Under the pieces are notes generated by a model. The model had not been told where the DNA came from and searched no databases. It saw only the letters and a list, made by a program, of their open reading frames with translations. Of a stretch of DNA of 64,000 nucleotides, positions 1 through 9,540 are shown in pieces (positions within the stretch are counted from its first letter, which is position 1; every line of letters begins with the position of its first letter). Source of the stretch: CAVRQM01 sp963723455. Lineage in GTDB: Bacteria > Pseudomonadota > Alphaproteobacteria > Acetobacterales > Acetobacteraceae. Position numbers and translations under genes: made by a program. Location of the stretch: positions 248,001-312,000 of the forward strand of contig CAVRQM010000004.1 in assembly GCA_963723455.1 (NCBI GenBank), written 5' to 3'.

Positions 1-616
1 GCTGGAGCGGCTGCCCGGTCACGCCATCGCCCGGCGCGCCCGGGTCGCGCGCACCTTCCAGAACATCCGCCTGTTCGCCGGCATGACCGCGCTGGAGAAC
101 CTGCTGGTGGCACAGCACAACGCACTGATGCCGAACGTGGCGCGCGGCGTGCTGGCGGTGTTCGGCCTCGGCGACTACCGCGCCCGCGAGCGGGCCGCCA
201 TCGAGCGGGCGCGCGGCTGGCTGGCCGCCACCGACCTGCTGGCGCGCGCCGACGACCCGGCCGGCGCGCTGCCGTACGGAGCGCAGCGCCGGCTGGAGAT
301 CGCGCGCGCCATGTGCATCGACCCGCTGCTGCTCTGCCTGGACGAGCCGGCGGCCGGGCTGAACCCGCGCGAAAGCGACGAACTCGCCTCGCTGCTGCTG
401 CGCATCAAGGATGGCGGCTGCTCGATCCTGCTGATCGAGCACGACATGGGCGTGGTCATGCGGATCAGCGATCACGTCGTGGTACTGGATCACGGCCAGA
501 AGATCTCCGACGGCAGCCCGCTGCATGTGCGCGAGGATCCGGCGGTGATCGCCGCCTATCTGGGCACCGGCGACGATGACGAGGACGCCGCCGCGCCCGA
601 GGCCGCCGCGGCGTGA
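1..616 (+). CDS. livG: Branched-chain amino acid ABC transporter ATPase LivG (5' end outside window)
   Basis: ATP-binding subunit of a Liv/HAAT-type importer; it would power a LivHM permease from the cytoplasmic face. The frame (codons from base 2) is open to the left edge, so the N-terminus with Walker A is missing. About 204 codons remain: a Q-loop region (TFQNIRLF), a signature-like LPYGAQRRLEIARAM, Walker B ending LCLDEPAAGLNP, and the switch histidine in IEHDMGVV. The order and spacing match LivG, which lacks a canonical LSGGQ. It ends in an Ala/Asp/Glu-rich tail. The TGA stop shares four bases (GTGA) with the start of livF, indicating translational coupling. The matching binding protein may be the separate gene at 12054-13169, but that is inference. 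Confidence 0.93.
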   Translation, partial: LERLPGHAIARRARVARTFQNIRLFAGMTALENLLVAQHNALMPNVARGVLAVFGLGDYRARERAAIERARGWLAATDLLARADDPAGALPYGAQRRLEIARAMCIDPLLLCLDEPAAGLNPRESDELASLLLRIKDGGCSILLIEHDMGVVMRISDHVVVLDHGQKISDGSPLHVREDPAVIAAYLGTGDDDEDAAAPEAAAA

Positions 617-1332
617 GCGCGCTGCTGAGCCTGTCCGGCGTGACCGCGTTCTATGGCGCGATCCAGGCGCTGAAGGGCGTCGATCTGGAGGTGCAGCCGG
701 GCGAAATTGTCACCCTGATCGGCGCCAACGGGGCCGGCAAGTCCACGCTGATGATGACCATCTGCGGCAGCCCGCGCGCCCGCGACGGCCAGATCGTGCA
801 TGAGGGCGAGGACATCACCCGCCTGCCCACGCACGCGATCATGCGCCGCGCCATCGCCCAGTCGCCGGAAGGGCGGCGGGTGTTCCCGCGCATGACGGTG
901 CGGGAGAACCTGGTGCTGGGCGGCCACGCCCGCTCGCCAGCCGAGCAGGCCGACACGATGGACCAGATGTTCGCCCTGTTCCCCCGCCTGCGCGAGCGCG
1001 AGGCCCAGCGCGGCGGCACGCTGTCCGGCGGCGAGCAGCAGATGCTGGCGATTGCCCGCGCGCTGATGAGCCGGCCGCGCCTGCTGCTGCTGGACGAGCC
1101 CTCGCTCGGTTTGGCGCCGCTGGTGGTGCGCGCGATTTTCTCCGCCATCCGCGAGCTGAACCGCGCCACCGGGCTGACCGTGCTGCTGGTGGAGCAGAAC
1201 GCATTCCAGGCGCTCCGTCTTGCGCATCGCGGCTACGTGCTGGTCAACGGCGCGATCACGATGGCCGGGTCAGGCGCGGATCTGCTGGCCCGGCCGGAGA
1301 TCAGGGCGGCCTATCTGGAGGGGGGGCATTAG
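613..1332 (+). CDS. livF: Branched-chain amino acid ABC transporter ATPase LivF
   Basis: Second nucleotide-binding subunit of the Liv importer, expected to pair with LivG. It is 239 aa, the normal family length. Visible motifs are Walker A GANGAGKST near residue 38, signature LSGGEQQ near 136, Walker B LLLLDEPSLGLAP near 156, and the switch region LVEQNAFQAL near 195. GTG start, chosen because it overlaps the livG stop by four bases and leaves a full-length product. It is the last gene of the operon in this direction; the sequence after it is non-coding and then carries genes on the other strand. No terminator hairpin is obvious. Confidence 0.95.
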   Translation: MSALLSLSGVTAFYGAIQALKGVDLEVQPGEIVTLIGANGAGKSTLMMTICGSPRARDGQIVHEGEDITRLPTHAIMRRAIAQSPEGRRVFPRMTVRENLVLGGHARSPAEQADTMDQMFALFPRLREREAQRGGTLSGGEQQMLAIARALMSRPRLLLLDEPSLGLAPLVVRAIFSAIRELNRATGLTVLLVEQNAFQALRLAHRGYVLVNGAITMAGSGADLLARPEIRAAYLEGGH

Positions 1333-1640
1333 GCCCCGAGCCTGAGCTGCTTCAGTCTGATTTCAGGGCTTCTTCCGACACGCCGAAAGCCTGGCCGAAA
1401 AGCTGAGTAGACCTCGATCCTGCAGTACACGTCCCGCAACAAACCGGGCGGCATAATGAACCGGCAGCAAGATCGCTCGTTTCGATTTCGGCGCACAACT
1501 TAGGGCTTTCGCGATAACCCCGAGCTTGGGGGAACGCAATAGCCGCCTAGGTTGCGGCAATCGGAACGCAAATGTCTGTCGCCCAGAAAGCGCGCACCGG
1601 ACGGCTGCTGGCACTTGGCTCGTGACGCAAAGGCTGGTTC
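1333..1640. other. Intergenic, no gene seen
   Basis: This gap lies between the livF stop and the end of the convergent carotenoid oxygenase gene. Short open frames exist on both strands, but none has a ribosome site, a recognisable domain or the third-position G/C bias of neighbouring genes. Composition is visibly less GC-rich than the Liv genes. No clear hairpin with a T-run was found. Confidence 0.5.
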
Positions 1641-3130
1641 TCAACCGGCGATCCAGGATCCGTGTAGGCCGGCCGGCACACGGCGCGGCAGGTGAACGGT
1701 CGCCAGCGGCTTCGCATTCAGGCTGCGGGCATCCAGGATGACGAAGCTGCCGGTAGACCTACCCTGTTGATGTACAAAGCTGAAGATAAACCCGTCCTGC
1801 TCGTCGGTTGCCTGCGGGTCGGCGACGAACAACGGTTCGCAGATGGTGCAGCCAGCCGGGAACTGATGCACGACCTTGCTGCCCGTGGTCAGGTCGTAAC
1901 GCGCAATCGCCTCGAAAGCGCCGGCCTGGGGCAACTCGCCCGGCCGCGGGTCGCGTAATCCGACATAGCCGTAGCGCGCCTGGCGGCCGAGATAGCGTTC
2001 GTTGATGCGCGGAAACTCGCACGCACGATCATCCAGCGCATGGTCATCCATGCTGCCGGCCTTTGTGTCGATGACCAGCCGGTGCAGTTCTAGCTTGGCG
2101 GCCCGCTTGGTCAGCGAAAAGGAGTCGTACCGAGTACCGTCACCTCGATCCGATCGCCGTCCGCAAAGGCGTTCATGATATGGAACTGAAAGAACGGCGC
2201 TCCCGTGATCCATTGTATGTCCCCGGCGGATTTGGCCTCGCGCGGGATGACAGCAACGGTCATCCCTCGTTCCGGCTGCCAGGCGATTGGCGGGCCAGCC
2301 CGGCCCTGACCCCACACGGCAGGTCCAATAAAGGCGAGGACGTGGCGCTCGGTGATAGCGACGTCATGGACCATGGTGGGCCAGGGCGCCTGGAACGGCA
2401 CGACGGTGTCGAGTTGGCCTGTCCGACTGGCGCGCAGATAGATCATCGCCCCGGTCTGTGCATTGTAAGCGATCGACAGCAGCTCGCCGCTGGCGGGATC
2501 GAGTTTGGGGTGGGCCGACATGACGGTGGGTAGCGTTCCACCATAGTCGAACAAGCCCGTCGTTGCGAGTTCGCGATCGACTTCGTAGGGCTTGCCGCCC
2601 TCATAAAGCGCCAAATAGCGCCCTGCATGGAAAGTGATGTTGGTATTTGCGAGGTTGGCGTGCGGGGGTGCGCTGAAGGTCGAGTTGTAGATGCGGCGAC
2701 CGGCTGCCTGCTCCCTCTGAAAGTCCGCAGTCCTGACCCAGCGGTTGCGGTAACGAGCCTGTCCATCTTGCAGATAGACGGCGTGGACCATGCCGGTGCC
2801 GTCGAACGGATAAGCGTAATGCGTGTCGGGCTCGAACTGTGGGTTCGGTCCGTTGCGCATGAAGATGCCCCGCAGCCCCGCAGGAATCTCGCCCTCGACG
2901 ACCAGATTTGCATCGTCACGTTCGTCGAATACGGGCGCGAACGCTCCGGTGAGCGCCGGATTGGTGCTGGCCCATTGCGACGCGGCGCCAGGGACCACCG
3001 CCGCGTCGGGCGAGGCGTCGGTCACAGTCGTAACGCTTGCGACCGCCGCATGAAGGGGGGCAGCCATCACAGCACTGCCGCCAGCCGCGAGCACAAACCG
3101 GCGATCGATGTTATCAGATGGTTCGGCCAT
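1641..3130 (-). pseudogene. Carotenoid/stilbene cleavage oxygenase (RPE65 family), one frameshift
   Basis: Iron(II) oxygenase of the carotenoid cleavage/lignostilbene dioxygenase family (PF03055), expected to cleave a double bond in an apocarotenoid or stilbene. ATG at 3130 follows a G-rich ribosome site. The N-terminus has a Tat-like DRRFVLAAGG, suggesting export. All four iron-ligand histidines are visible: SAHPKLD, MVHDVA, FHIMNAF and, near the end, LHGSW. The frame breaks near 2132-2134. Upstream reads VTVL, and downstream continues RYDSFSLTKRAAKLELHR in the next frame; adding one base to a CTN codon would restore a protein of about 496 aa, the family length. So either a recent one-base loss or a sequencing error. 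It stands alone, in less GC-rich DNA than its neighbours, which may indicate acquisition. Confidence 0.85.
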
Positions 3131-3825
3131 GATTTCCCCCCCCCGAACAGCTTCATCTGTCACTTTAGGGGTCAGCGTGACAGCCCAACATGATCCATGT
3201 TTTACACGATCTGCTTGCATTCGAAGGTTCAATCAACTCGGCCCCTCCGTCAACGCCCTTGGCTCTGAAGCCAGCAGCGGCGCAACATCTGCCCCGGGGG
3301 GCCAGTCGAGCGGATCGCGAGCCGGGTCATGCTTCACATCGGTGGCGGCAACCGGCAGCAGCACATTTGGCTGCGGGGGCGCTGCAGGCATAGTGCCGAA
3401 GCGATGGCCGCAATAAGCGACCCCGCGAACGCGAACGGCGGCTGTCCCTCCCGAAGCGCGAACCATCAAAGCACCGCGGGTCTGTCGGACGCATCGTCAA
3501 ATAGACTTGTCGCTGGACCAAGCAGCGGTTCTCCGGCTTCAGCCACGCCCACAGGTAAGCCGACGCGGTGTGCGGTTGTTGGTCACGGGCCGCCCGCCCG
3601 GCACCGCCGGCGGGCACGACAAGCCCGAGCGCATCCCACAGTTCCCGCCCATTCGGCCCGGCGCAGATCACGGGCGGCCGCTAGCGGGAAAGATTGCGGG
3701 CAGCGGCGGCACGTTGCCGTGCGGTCCGTAGTCGCGCGACAGATCGCCCTGATCGCCGGCTGACCCGTGGTCGGGCCGTCAGGGTTGCACCCGGCACAAG
3801 GTCTGGCGCGCGTGGCCGGCTCCGT
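3131..3825. other. Gene-poor stretch with no assignable gene
   Basis: About 700 bases lie between the carotenoid oxygenase start and the end of the lacI-type gene. Overlapping open frames occur on the minus strand (3233-3469 and 3327-3671), but their translations show no motif I recognise and change frame without continuity. They could be the worn remains of a gene. A run of nine C on the plus strand (3127-3145 region) is the ribosome-site side of the oxygenase gene. No RNA gene, repeat or strong hairpin was seen. Confidence 0.4.
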
Positions 3826-4827
3826 CTACGCCCCGCAGCCGCACAACTCCCGGATGTGCAGAACCGGCGGCAGACGCAGCGTGCAGGGGGCGATCGAACG
3901 ATCCTCCAGCCTGCGCAACAGCAGCATCATCGCCTGACGACCGATCTGCTCGCACGGCTGCGCCAGGACCGTCAGCCGCGGGATCACGATCTCGGACCAG
4001 TCGAAATCGTCGAATCCGGCAAACGCCACGTCGGCCGGAATCGTCAGGCCCCGGTTGCGCACCGCGCGAAGCGTGCCGATGGTCATGAGGTTGTTGGCGG
4101 CGATCAGCGCGGTCGGCGGTTCAGGCAGGTCCAGCAGCCGATCGGCGGCCTCGCGCGCGCCCGCGATCTGGGAGTTGCCGCAGACAACGAGGGCGGGGTC
4201 GTCGCGCAAGCCGGCCTCGGTCAGCCCGCGGTGGTACCCGGCCAGTCGCTCGTCCGTGGTCGCAAGACCCGGCTGGCCGCAGACGAAGCCGATGCGCCGG
4301 TGCGAATGCGACGCCAGGTGCGCCACCAGCCCGGCGACCGCATTCTCGTTCTCGACCGCGACCTGATCGAACGCGGCGTCGGTGCACCGGTCGATCAGCA
4401 CGGTCGGTATTTCCTGCCTGCGCAGGTAAGCCAGAACGCCCTGCTCCGCGCCCGCAGCGGGTGCCAGGATCACGCCATCCGGGCGCCGCTCGTGCAGCGT
4501 CCGGACGACGCGCAACTCGTCCTCGGGGATGTCGTGAGTGTCGGCCAGCAACATCGTGCGCCCGTTCTCAGCGCACATCTGTTCGATCCCGGCCGCGACC
4601 TCGGCGAAGTAATGGTTCGAGATTGCGGAGATCGCCACACCCACCAGCCGCGTGCTGGCGCGCACCAGGGCGCGCGCCACGCTGTTGGGCGTGTAGGCCG
4701 TGCGCTGGATCGCCGCCTCCACTGCCGCCGCGGTCTTCGGATCGACACGCCGCGTCTTGTTCAGCACGTGCGAGACGGTGGAGACCGAGACCCCGGCTTC
4801 GGCGGCGATGTCCTGCATCGTCACCAC
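3826..4827 (-). CDS. LacI-family transcriptional regulator
   Basis: DNA-binding repressor/activator of 333 aa with LacI architecture. The N-terminal helix-turn-helix reads TMQDIAAEAGVSVSTVSHVLN, and the hinge-helix region near 50-60 includes SVARALVR. The rest is a periplasmic-binding-protein-like effector domain (for example GFDDFDWSEIV near 290). Start is GTG 4827, with an in-frame ATG at 4818 as an alternative. It is the last gene of the sugar-importer operon on this strand, 40 bases after the binding protein, so it most likely regulates that operon in response to its substrate. A perfect palindrome of LacI type at 9525-9548 is the natural operator candidate. Its ligand cannot be read from sequence. 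Confidence 0.92.
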   Translation of the reverse strand: MVTMQDIAAEAGVSVSTVSHVLNKTRRVDPKTAAAVEAAIQRTAYTPNSVARALVRASTRLVGVAISAISNHYFAEVAAGIEQMCAENGRTMLLADTHDIPEDELRVVRTLHERRPDGVILAPAAGAEQGVLAYLRRQEIPTVLIDRCTDAAFDQVAVENENAVAGLVAHLASHSHRRIGFVCGQPGLATTDERLAGYHRGLTEAGLRDDPALVVCGNSQIAGAREAADRLLDLPEPPTALIAANNLMTIGTLRAVRNRGLTIPADVAFAGFDDFDWSEIVIPRLTVLAQPCEQIGRQAMMLLLRRLEDRSIAPCTLRLPPVLHIRELCGCGA

Positions 4828-4867
4828 GCAGGCACGCTCCCCACCGTCGCGTCGCGGCCGACCATGC

Positions 4868-5875
4868 CTAGAACGGGAAAGTACTCAGGTTTGCCGGAGT
4901 GACGATTGCGGCCGGTCCCAGGACAACCTCGCCCCTCTCGCCCACCGTGAAGGTGCCGAGCCGCCCCGCCTTGAAGGTCTCGCCGGGCTTGCCGGTTACT
5001 TTGCAGGCGGCGACGGCCTGCGCCGCGTAGTACGTGAGATAACCGAGGTCCGGCACGTTCCACCAGATGTCCTGCACCGATCCCGATTGGATGTATTTCC
5101 TGATGAGCGAGGCGGGCGCCAGCCCGGTCAGCTTCACCCGGCCGAGCAGTCCGGCCTGATCCAGCGCCCGGGCCGCCGCCGGCAGACCGATGCCGGCCGG
5201 AATGATGATGCCCTTCAGTTTCGGAAATGCCTGCACCAACGCCAGCGCCTGCTGCTGGTTGACCTGCTCGCTTTCCTGTCCGTAGGCGACCTGCACCAGC
5301 TTCATTTTCGAGAATTTCGGGTCGCTCGCCAAACGTTGGCGCATCTGCGCGATCCAGGCGTTCTGGTTGGTCGCCGTCGGCGTCGATGATAGGATCGCGA
5401 AGTCGCCGTTGTCGCCGATCATCTGCGCCATGCTGTCGAGCATCATCTCGGCCAGGCTCGAGCCAAGCGCCTGGTTCAGGAACAGCACCCGGGCATCCGG
5501 CGCCACGTCGGAATCGTAGGACACTGCCGGAACGCCCTGCCGCGCCGCCCGCTTTAGCGCCGGCGCCACCGCGTTCGCGTCGTTGCCAGAGATCGCGATC
5601 ACGCCAACCTTCTGCGAAACGAAGTTGTTGATGAACGGAACCTGCGCTTCCGCCGTCGCCTGGCTCGGCGCTTCCTGGATGATGCGTCCGCCAATCTCCT
5701 TCTGCGCCTGCTCCGCGCCGCGTTCGGCGGCGTGGAAATACGGGTCGGTGTCGAGCTTCGGCAGGAACCCGACCGTGACGGGGCCGGTGGCACAGGTGCC
5801 AGCCTGGGCAAGCCCGGCGCTGCCGAGCAGAAGCGCGGTCGAGGTGGCCGCAGACAGGAGCGATCGGCGAATCAT
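4868..5875 (-). CDS. CUT2 sugar ABC transporter binding protein (RhaS/LsrB-like)
   Basis: Periplasmic substrate-binding protein, 335 aa. Signal peptide is MIRRSLLSAATSTALLLGSA, then cleavage after AQA. The mature domain is a periplasmic binding fold closest, from memory, to rhamnose-binding RhaS and AI-2-binding LsrB: shared blocks are NNFVSQKVGVIAISGND, APALKRA, YDSDVAPDAR, TATNQNAWIAQM and PDLGYLTYYAA. The rhamnose-type blocks (ISGND, TATNQN, W-N-x-PDLGY) fit better than LsrB, but the ligand is uncertain. ATG 5875 overlaps the stop of the upstream permease by four bases (ATGA). Its operon holds the ATPase-permease fusion, the second permease and a LacI regulator. Confidence 0.9.
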   Translation of the reverse strand: MIRRSLLSAATSTALLLGSAGLAQAGTCATGPVTVGFLPKLDTDPYFHAAERGAEQAQKEIGGRIIQEAPSQATAEAQVPFINNFVSQKVGVIAISGNDANAVAPALKRAARQGVPAVSYDSDVAPDARVLFLNQALGSSLAEMMLDSMAQMIGDNGDFAILSSTPTATNQNAWIAQMRQRLASDPKFSKMKLVQVAYGQESEQVNQQQALALVQAFPKLKGIIIPAGIGLPAAARALDQAGLLGRVKLTGLAPASLIRKYIQSGSVQDIWWNVPDLGYLTYYAAQAVAACKVTGKPGETFKAGRLGTFTVGERGEVVLGPAAIVTPANLSTFPF

Positions 5876-6951
5876 GGCGTTGTTTCCTCCGTGATTGTTA
5901 TTGGTGACGGCGGGCCTGCGTCGTCATCGGCGAACCCGGCAAGCCCGGCAGACGCACCCGGGCCGGGATTGGCTAGGCTTGCGAACGGCGCGCGGCCGCG
6001 GATAAACCAGTCGCCCGCATTGGCCCCGAGTAGTGCCGCAATCAGCAGCATCCCGACCACGGTGCCCTGGGCGTCGCCGCCGACTTGCCACAGCCCGAGC
6101 GCGTTGCGCACGGTGGCCAGCAGCACGAGCGCCGCCAGCACGCCCGTCATCCGCCCGCGGCCACCCCAGACGGAGACGCCGCCGAGAAAGGCGACGGTGA
6201 TCACATCCAGCTCGAAACCCACGGCATTGTTGGCGCGGGCGTTGGCGAGGCGAGCGGTGAACACCATGCCGGCGATTGCGCAGACCGTTCCGCTCAGCAC
6301 GAACAGCAGGAAGATCACGCGCTTGCTGGCGATCCCGGAATAGAGTGCCGCCGCCGGATTGCCGCCGATCGCGTAGATGCGCCGCCCCACCGCCATGCCC
6401 TGCAGCCCGACCGTGAACAGCGGCGCCAGCACGAGGAACGGCACGACCGTCCACGGCACGACGCCGTTGCCGACCGTGTCGATGCCGAAGTTCGTTACCG
6501 CATCCGGCAGGACGTTGATCGAATTGGTGCCGAGCAGCACGTAGCCGAGCCCGCGATACAGCGCGAGCGTGCCCAGCGTCACCACCAGGGACGGCAGCCC
6601 GAGACCCGTCACCAGCAGGCCGTTGAAGGCGCCGAGCACGGCACCCGCAATCAGCACCAGCGGTATCGCACCGGCAAGCGGCACCCCCGCGGCCAGCGCC
6701 ATGCCGAACACCACGCTTGTCAGCGCCAGCTGGCTCGCCACCGATAGGTCGATCTCGCGCGCCACGATGAGCAGCACCATCGGCAGCACCAGCAGCGCCT
6801 TCTCCGCCATGTCGGCGATGGCCTGGGATATGTTGAACACGGTCAGGAAATTCGGCGTCACCGCCGCGGCCAGCGCGAACACCAGGATGGCGAGGCCGAT
6901 CATCGGCGCATCCCAGCGCAGCAACATCGCGACCGTCCCCCGGCGCGTCAC
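5872..6951 (-). CDS. CUT2 sugar ABC transporter permease (RhaQ/LsrD-like)
   Basis: Inner-membrane permease, 359 aa, PF02653 type. About nine to ten hydrophobic segments are visible, with the family landmark REIDLSVAS after the third segment and the conserved GxNPAAALYSGI / VAFLGGVSVWGGRGR cytoplasmic loop and glycine-rich segment. A hydrophilic tail of about 45 residues follows the last segment. GTG start at 6951 overlaps the stop of the fused ATPase-permease gene by four bases (GTGA); an in-frame ATG lies eight codons later. It would form a heterodimeric channel with the permease half of that fusion. Confidence 0.92.
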   Translation of the reverse strand: MTRRGTVAMLLRWDAPMIGLAILVFALAAAVTPNFLTVFNISQAIADMAEKALLVLPMVLLIVAREIDLSVASQLALTSVVFGMALAAGVPLAGAIPLVLIAGAVLGAFNGLLVTGLGLPSLVVTLGTLALYRGLGYVLLGTNSINVLPDAVTNFGIDTVGNGVVPWTVVPFLVLAPLFTVGLQGMAVGRRIYAIGGNPAAALYSGIASKRVIFLLFVLSGTVCAIAGMVFTARLANARANNAVGFELDVITVAFLGGVSVWGGRGRMTGVLAALVLLATVRNALGLWQVGGDAQGTVVGMLLIAALLGANAGDWFIRGRAPFASLANPGPGASAGLAGFADDDAGPPSPITITEETTP

Positions 6952-9485
6952 GTCGGCCGCCTCGCGCCCCGCCCGGCGGCGCCGCGAACGACCAGCGCAT
7001 CGACCGCGACTGCGGCCAGGATCACCAGGCCGTAGACGCCTTCGAGATAGAGGGGATCGACCCGTGCCAGCTCCAGCGCGTTGCGGATGACCAGCAGCGC
7101 CAGCGCCCCAAGGACGACGCCGGCCACGGTGCCGACGCCGCCGCGAATGGCGACTTCACCGACCACGACGGCGGCGATCACCGTCAGTTCGTAGCCGGTA
7201 GCGACGCGCGCATCGACGGTGGCGTAGCGTGAAGCCCAGAGCGCCCCGTCCAGCCCCGCCAGCAGCCCCGCCAGCACGAACGCCCCGAACACCAGCCATG
7301 CGGCCGGCAGCCCGATCAGCGCGGCGCCCGAGGGGTTGGAGCCAACCGCATACATCTCGCGTCCCCAGGCGGTGCGGCGCAGCGCCTGGGCGCAGACCAG
7401 CAGCACCGCAGCGGCGATCAGCACCACCAGCGGCACGCCCAGCACCTGCGCGCCGGTGAAGTCGAGCCAGCTTTGCGGCACCTGGTCGGCGCTGATCTGC
7501 TGTCCGCCAGCGCCGAGACTGGTCAGCCCCCGCACCACCGACAGCATGCCGAGCGTCACCACGATAGCCGGAATCCGCGCGCGCGCCACGATCAATCCGT
7601 TGACGGCGCCCACGGCTAGACCCACGGCCGCCGCCGCCGCGACCCCGCCGAGGATGCCGAGGCCAGGATAGGACCGTTCCACGGACGCCGAGGCGTACGC
7701 AGCCAGGCCGATCACCGAGGCGACCGAAAGATCGATATTGCGCGTGACCAGCACCAGCAGCTGGCCCGCCGCGGCGATCGCCAGCAGCGAGGCGTCGCTC
7801 AGGATTTCGCTGATGTTGCCGCCGCTCAGCAGGCGCGGGTTGAACAGCGCGCCGGGCAGCGCGACGGCCAGGATGGCCGCCAGCAGACCTGCCTCGCGCC
7901 GCGCCAGCAGCCCCCGCAGCATCGACGCCGCCAGCGGCCGACCGCTGTCCGGCCCGGCGCTCAGTGCCGCTGCCGTATGCACCGGCTGCAGGTCGGTCGC
8001 GGCGTGCATCACCCGCTCCTGCGTTGCCTCGTTCGCGTCGAGGACGGCAGCCATCCTGCCCTCGCGCATGACCACGATGCGGTCGCACATGCCGAGCAGT
8101 TCCGGCAGCTCCGACGAGATCAGCAGGACGGCGACGCCCTGGCGCGCCAGCTCGGCGATGATGGCGTGGACCTCGGCCTTCGTCTGCACGTCGATACCCT
8201 GCGTCGGCTCGTCCAGGATCAGCACCCTCGGCTCGCGCGCGAGCCACTTGCCGAGCGCGACCTTCTGCTGATTGCCGCCCGACAGCGTGCGCACCGGCTG
8301 CTCGAGGCTGGCAGAGCGCAGCTTCAGCCGTTGCAGCGGCGGCTCCAGCACCGCCAGTTCGCGCGCCCGGCTGATCACGCCGAGCCGGGTGATGCGGTCC
8401 AGTACGGTCAGCGACGCATTGGTGAGAATGCCGAAATCCATCACAAGGCTCTGCCCGATGCGGTCCTCGGACAAGTAGGCGATGCCGGCGGCCATTGCCT
8501 CGTCCGGGGAGCGTAGCGGCACGTCTCGGCCCGCGACCATGACCTGGCCCGCGGTACGCGCGTCGATGCCGAACAGGACGCGGGCGATCTCGCTGCGGCC
8601 ACTGCCGACCAGACCGCCCAGCCCCAGCACCTCGCCTGCCCGCAGCGCAAAACTCACGCCGAAAAACGCGTCGCCCCGCGCGAGGTCCGTCACCGCGAGC
8701 GCTACCTTTCCGGCATGCGGCGCACGCGCGGGATAGATGTCGGCCAGCGGGCGGCCGACCATCATGCGCACCGCAGTGGCGCGGTCCAGGTCCGCCGCCG
8801 CGGCGACCCCCACCAGACGCCCGTCGCGCAGCACTGCGATGCGGTCGGCGATGCGAAAGATCTCGTCCATTCGGTGCCCGACGAACAGCATCGCAACGCC
8901 GCGGGCGCGCAGGGCGGCGACCACGCCGAACAGCCGCTCGACCTCGCGCACCGACAAGGCCGCGGTCGGCTCGTCCATGATCAGCACGCGGGCGTCGCGC
9001 GACAGCGCCCGCGCGATCTCGACCAGCTGCTGCTCCGGCACCCGCAGCGTGCCGAGCCCGCGGTCCGGGCGGCAGTCCAGCCCTACTTCCCGCAGCAGCG
9101 CTGCGGCCGCCCGCCGCATCGCCGCGTGGTCCACGCCGCCCGCGCGGTCGCGCGGCATATGGCCGATGAAGACGTTCTCTGCGACGCTCAGATCGGGGAA
9201 CAGGCCAGGATGCTGGTGCATCACCGCGATCCCCCGACGCTGTGCTTCGACGGGGGAGGCGAGCACGGCCGGCTGCCCGTCGATCAGCACGCTGCCCTGG
9301 TCCGGTCGGTGAACTCCCGCCATCATCTTCACGCAGGTGCTTTTTCCGGCGCCGTTCTCGCCGAGCAGCGCGAGCACTTCGCCGGCGCGTAGGGCAAAGC
9401 TCACGCCGTCCAGCGCCCGCGTGCCGCCGAACGACTTGCCGGCAGCGTGCAGCCCGGAAGGCGACGTGACGACGCGCTGGTGCAT
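6948..9485 (-). CDS. Fused CUT2 sugar ABC transporter ATPase-permease
   Basis: A single 845-aa protein containing two tandem ABC cassettes followed by a complete permease. Cassette 1: Walker A GENGAGKST, a degenerate signature LRVPEQQLVEIARAL, Walker B LIMDEPTAAL. Cassette 2: degenerate Walker A GLVGSGRSEI, intact signature LSGGNQQKVALGKWL, Walker B LILDEPTQGID. This asymmetry is normal for RbsA/RhaT-like ATPases. From about residue 510 the permease domain follows, with RNIDLSVASVIG and GSNPSGAALIGL. ATG 9485 was chosen: it follows a purine-rich GGGAGA and the upstream frame is unlike any ATPase. No stop or frameshift separates the halves, so the fusion is read directly. It is the first gene of the operon, behind the palindrome at 9525-9548. 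Confidence 0.92.
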   Translation of the reverse strand: MHQRVVTSPSGLHAAGKSFGGTRALDGVSFALRAGEVLALLGENGAGKSTCVKMMAGVHRPDQGSVLIDGQPAVLASPVEAQRRGIAVMHQHPGLFPDLSVAENVFIGHMPRDRAGGVDHAAMRRAAAALLREVGLDCRPDRGLGTLRVPEQQLVEIARALSRDARVLIMDEPTAALSVREVERLFGVVAALRARGVAMLFVGHRMDEIFRIADRIAVLRDGRLVGVAAAADLDRATAVRMMVGRPLADIYPARAPHAGKVALAVTDLARGDAFFGVSFALRAGEVLGLGGLVGSGRSEIARVLFGIDARTAGQVMVAGRDVPLRSPDEAMAAGIAYLSEDRIGQSLVMDFGILTNASLTVLDRITRLGVISRARELAVLEPPLQRLKLRSASLEQPVRTLSGGNQQKVALGKWLAREPRVLILDEPTQGIDVQTKAEVHAIIAELARQGVAVLLISSELPELLGMCDRIVVMREGRMAAVLDANEATQERVMHAATDLQPVHTAAALSAGPDSGRPLAASMLRGLLARREAGLLAAILAVALPGALFNPRLLSGGNISEILSDASLLAIAAAGQLLVLVTRNIDLSVASVIGLAAYASASVERSYPGLGILGGVAAAAAVGLAVGAVNGLIVARARIPAIVVTLGMLSVVRGLTSLGAGGQQISADQVPQSWLDFTGAQVLGVPLVVLIAAAVLLVCAQALRRTAWGREMYAVGSNPSGAALIGLPAAWLVFGAFVLAGLLAGLDGALWASRYATVDARVATGYELTVIAAVVVGEVAIRGGVGTVAGVVLGALALLVIRNALELARVDPLYLEGVYGLVILAAVAVDALVVRGAAGRGARRPT

Positions 9486-9511
9486 TCTCCCGAATTCCCC
9501 TTGCCACTCCA

Positions 9512-9540
9512 AAGCTAACACGAAGCAAGCGATTGCGCAA
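9512..9540 (-). promoter_or_regulatory. Predicted sigma-70 promoter of the sugar-importer operon
   Basis: Reading on the minus strand, TTGCGC (9540-9535) and TAGCTT (9517-9512) are 17 bases apart, an acceptable -35/-10 pair. They sit about 27 bases before the ATG of the ATPase-permease gene. The -35 hexamer lies inside the palindrome at 9525-9548, so a bound repressor would block polymerase. This is a pattern-based prediction. Confidence 0.5.

Noticed and set aside
1363..1644. A 93-codon minus-strand frame after livF
   Set aside because: No ribosome site, no domain, and codon use unlike coding sequence of this genome.
3327..3671. A 114-codon minus-strand frame as a possible gene
   Set aside because: No recognisable motif and no continuity with neighbouring frames; kept only as an unassigned gap.
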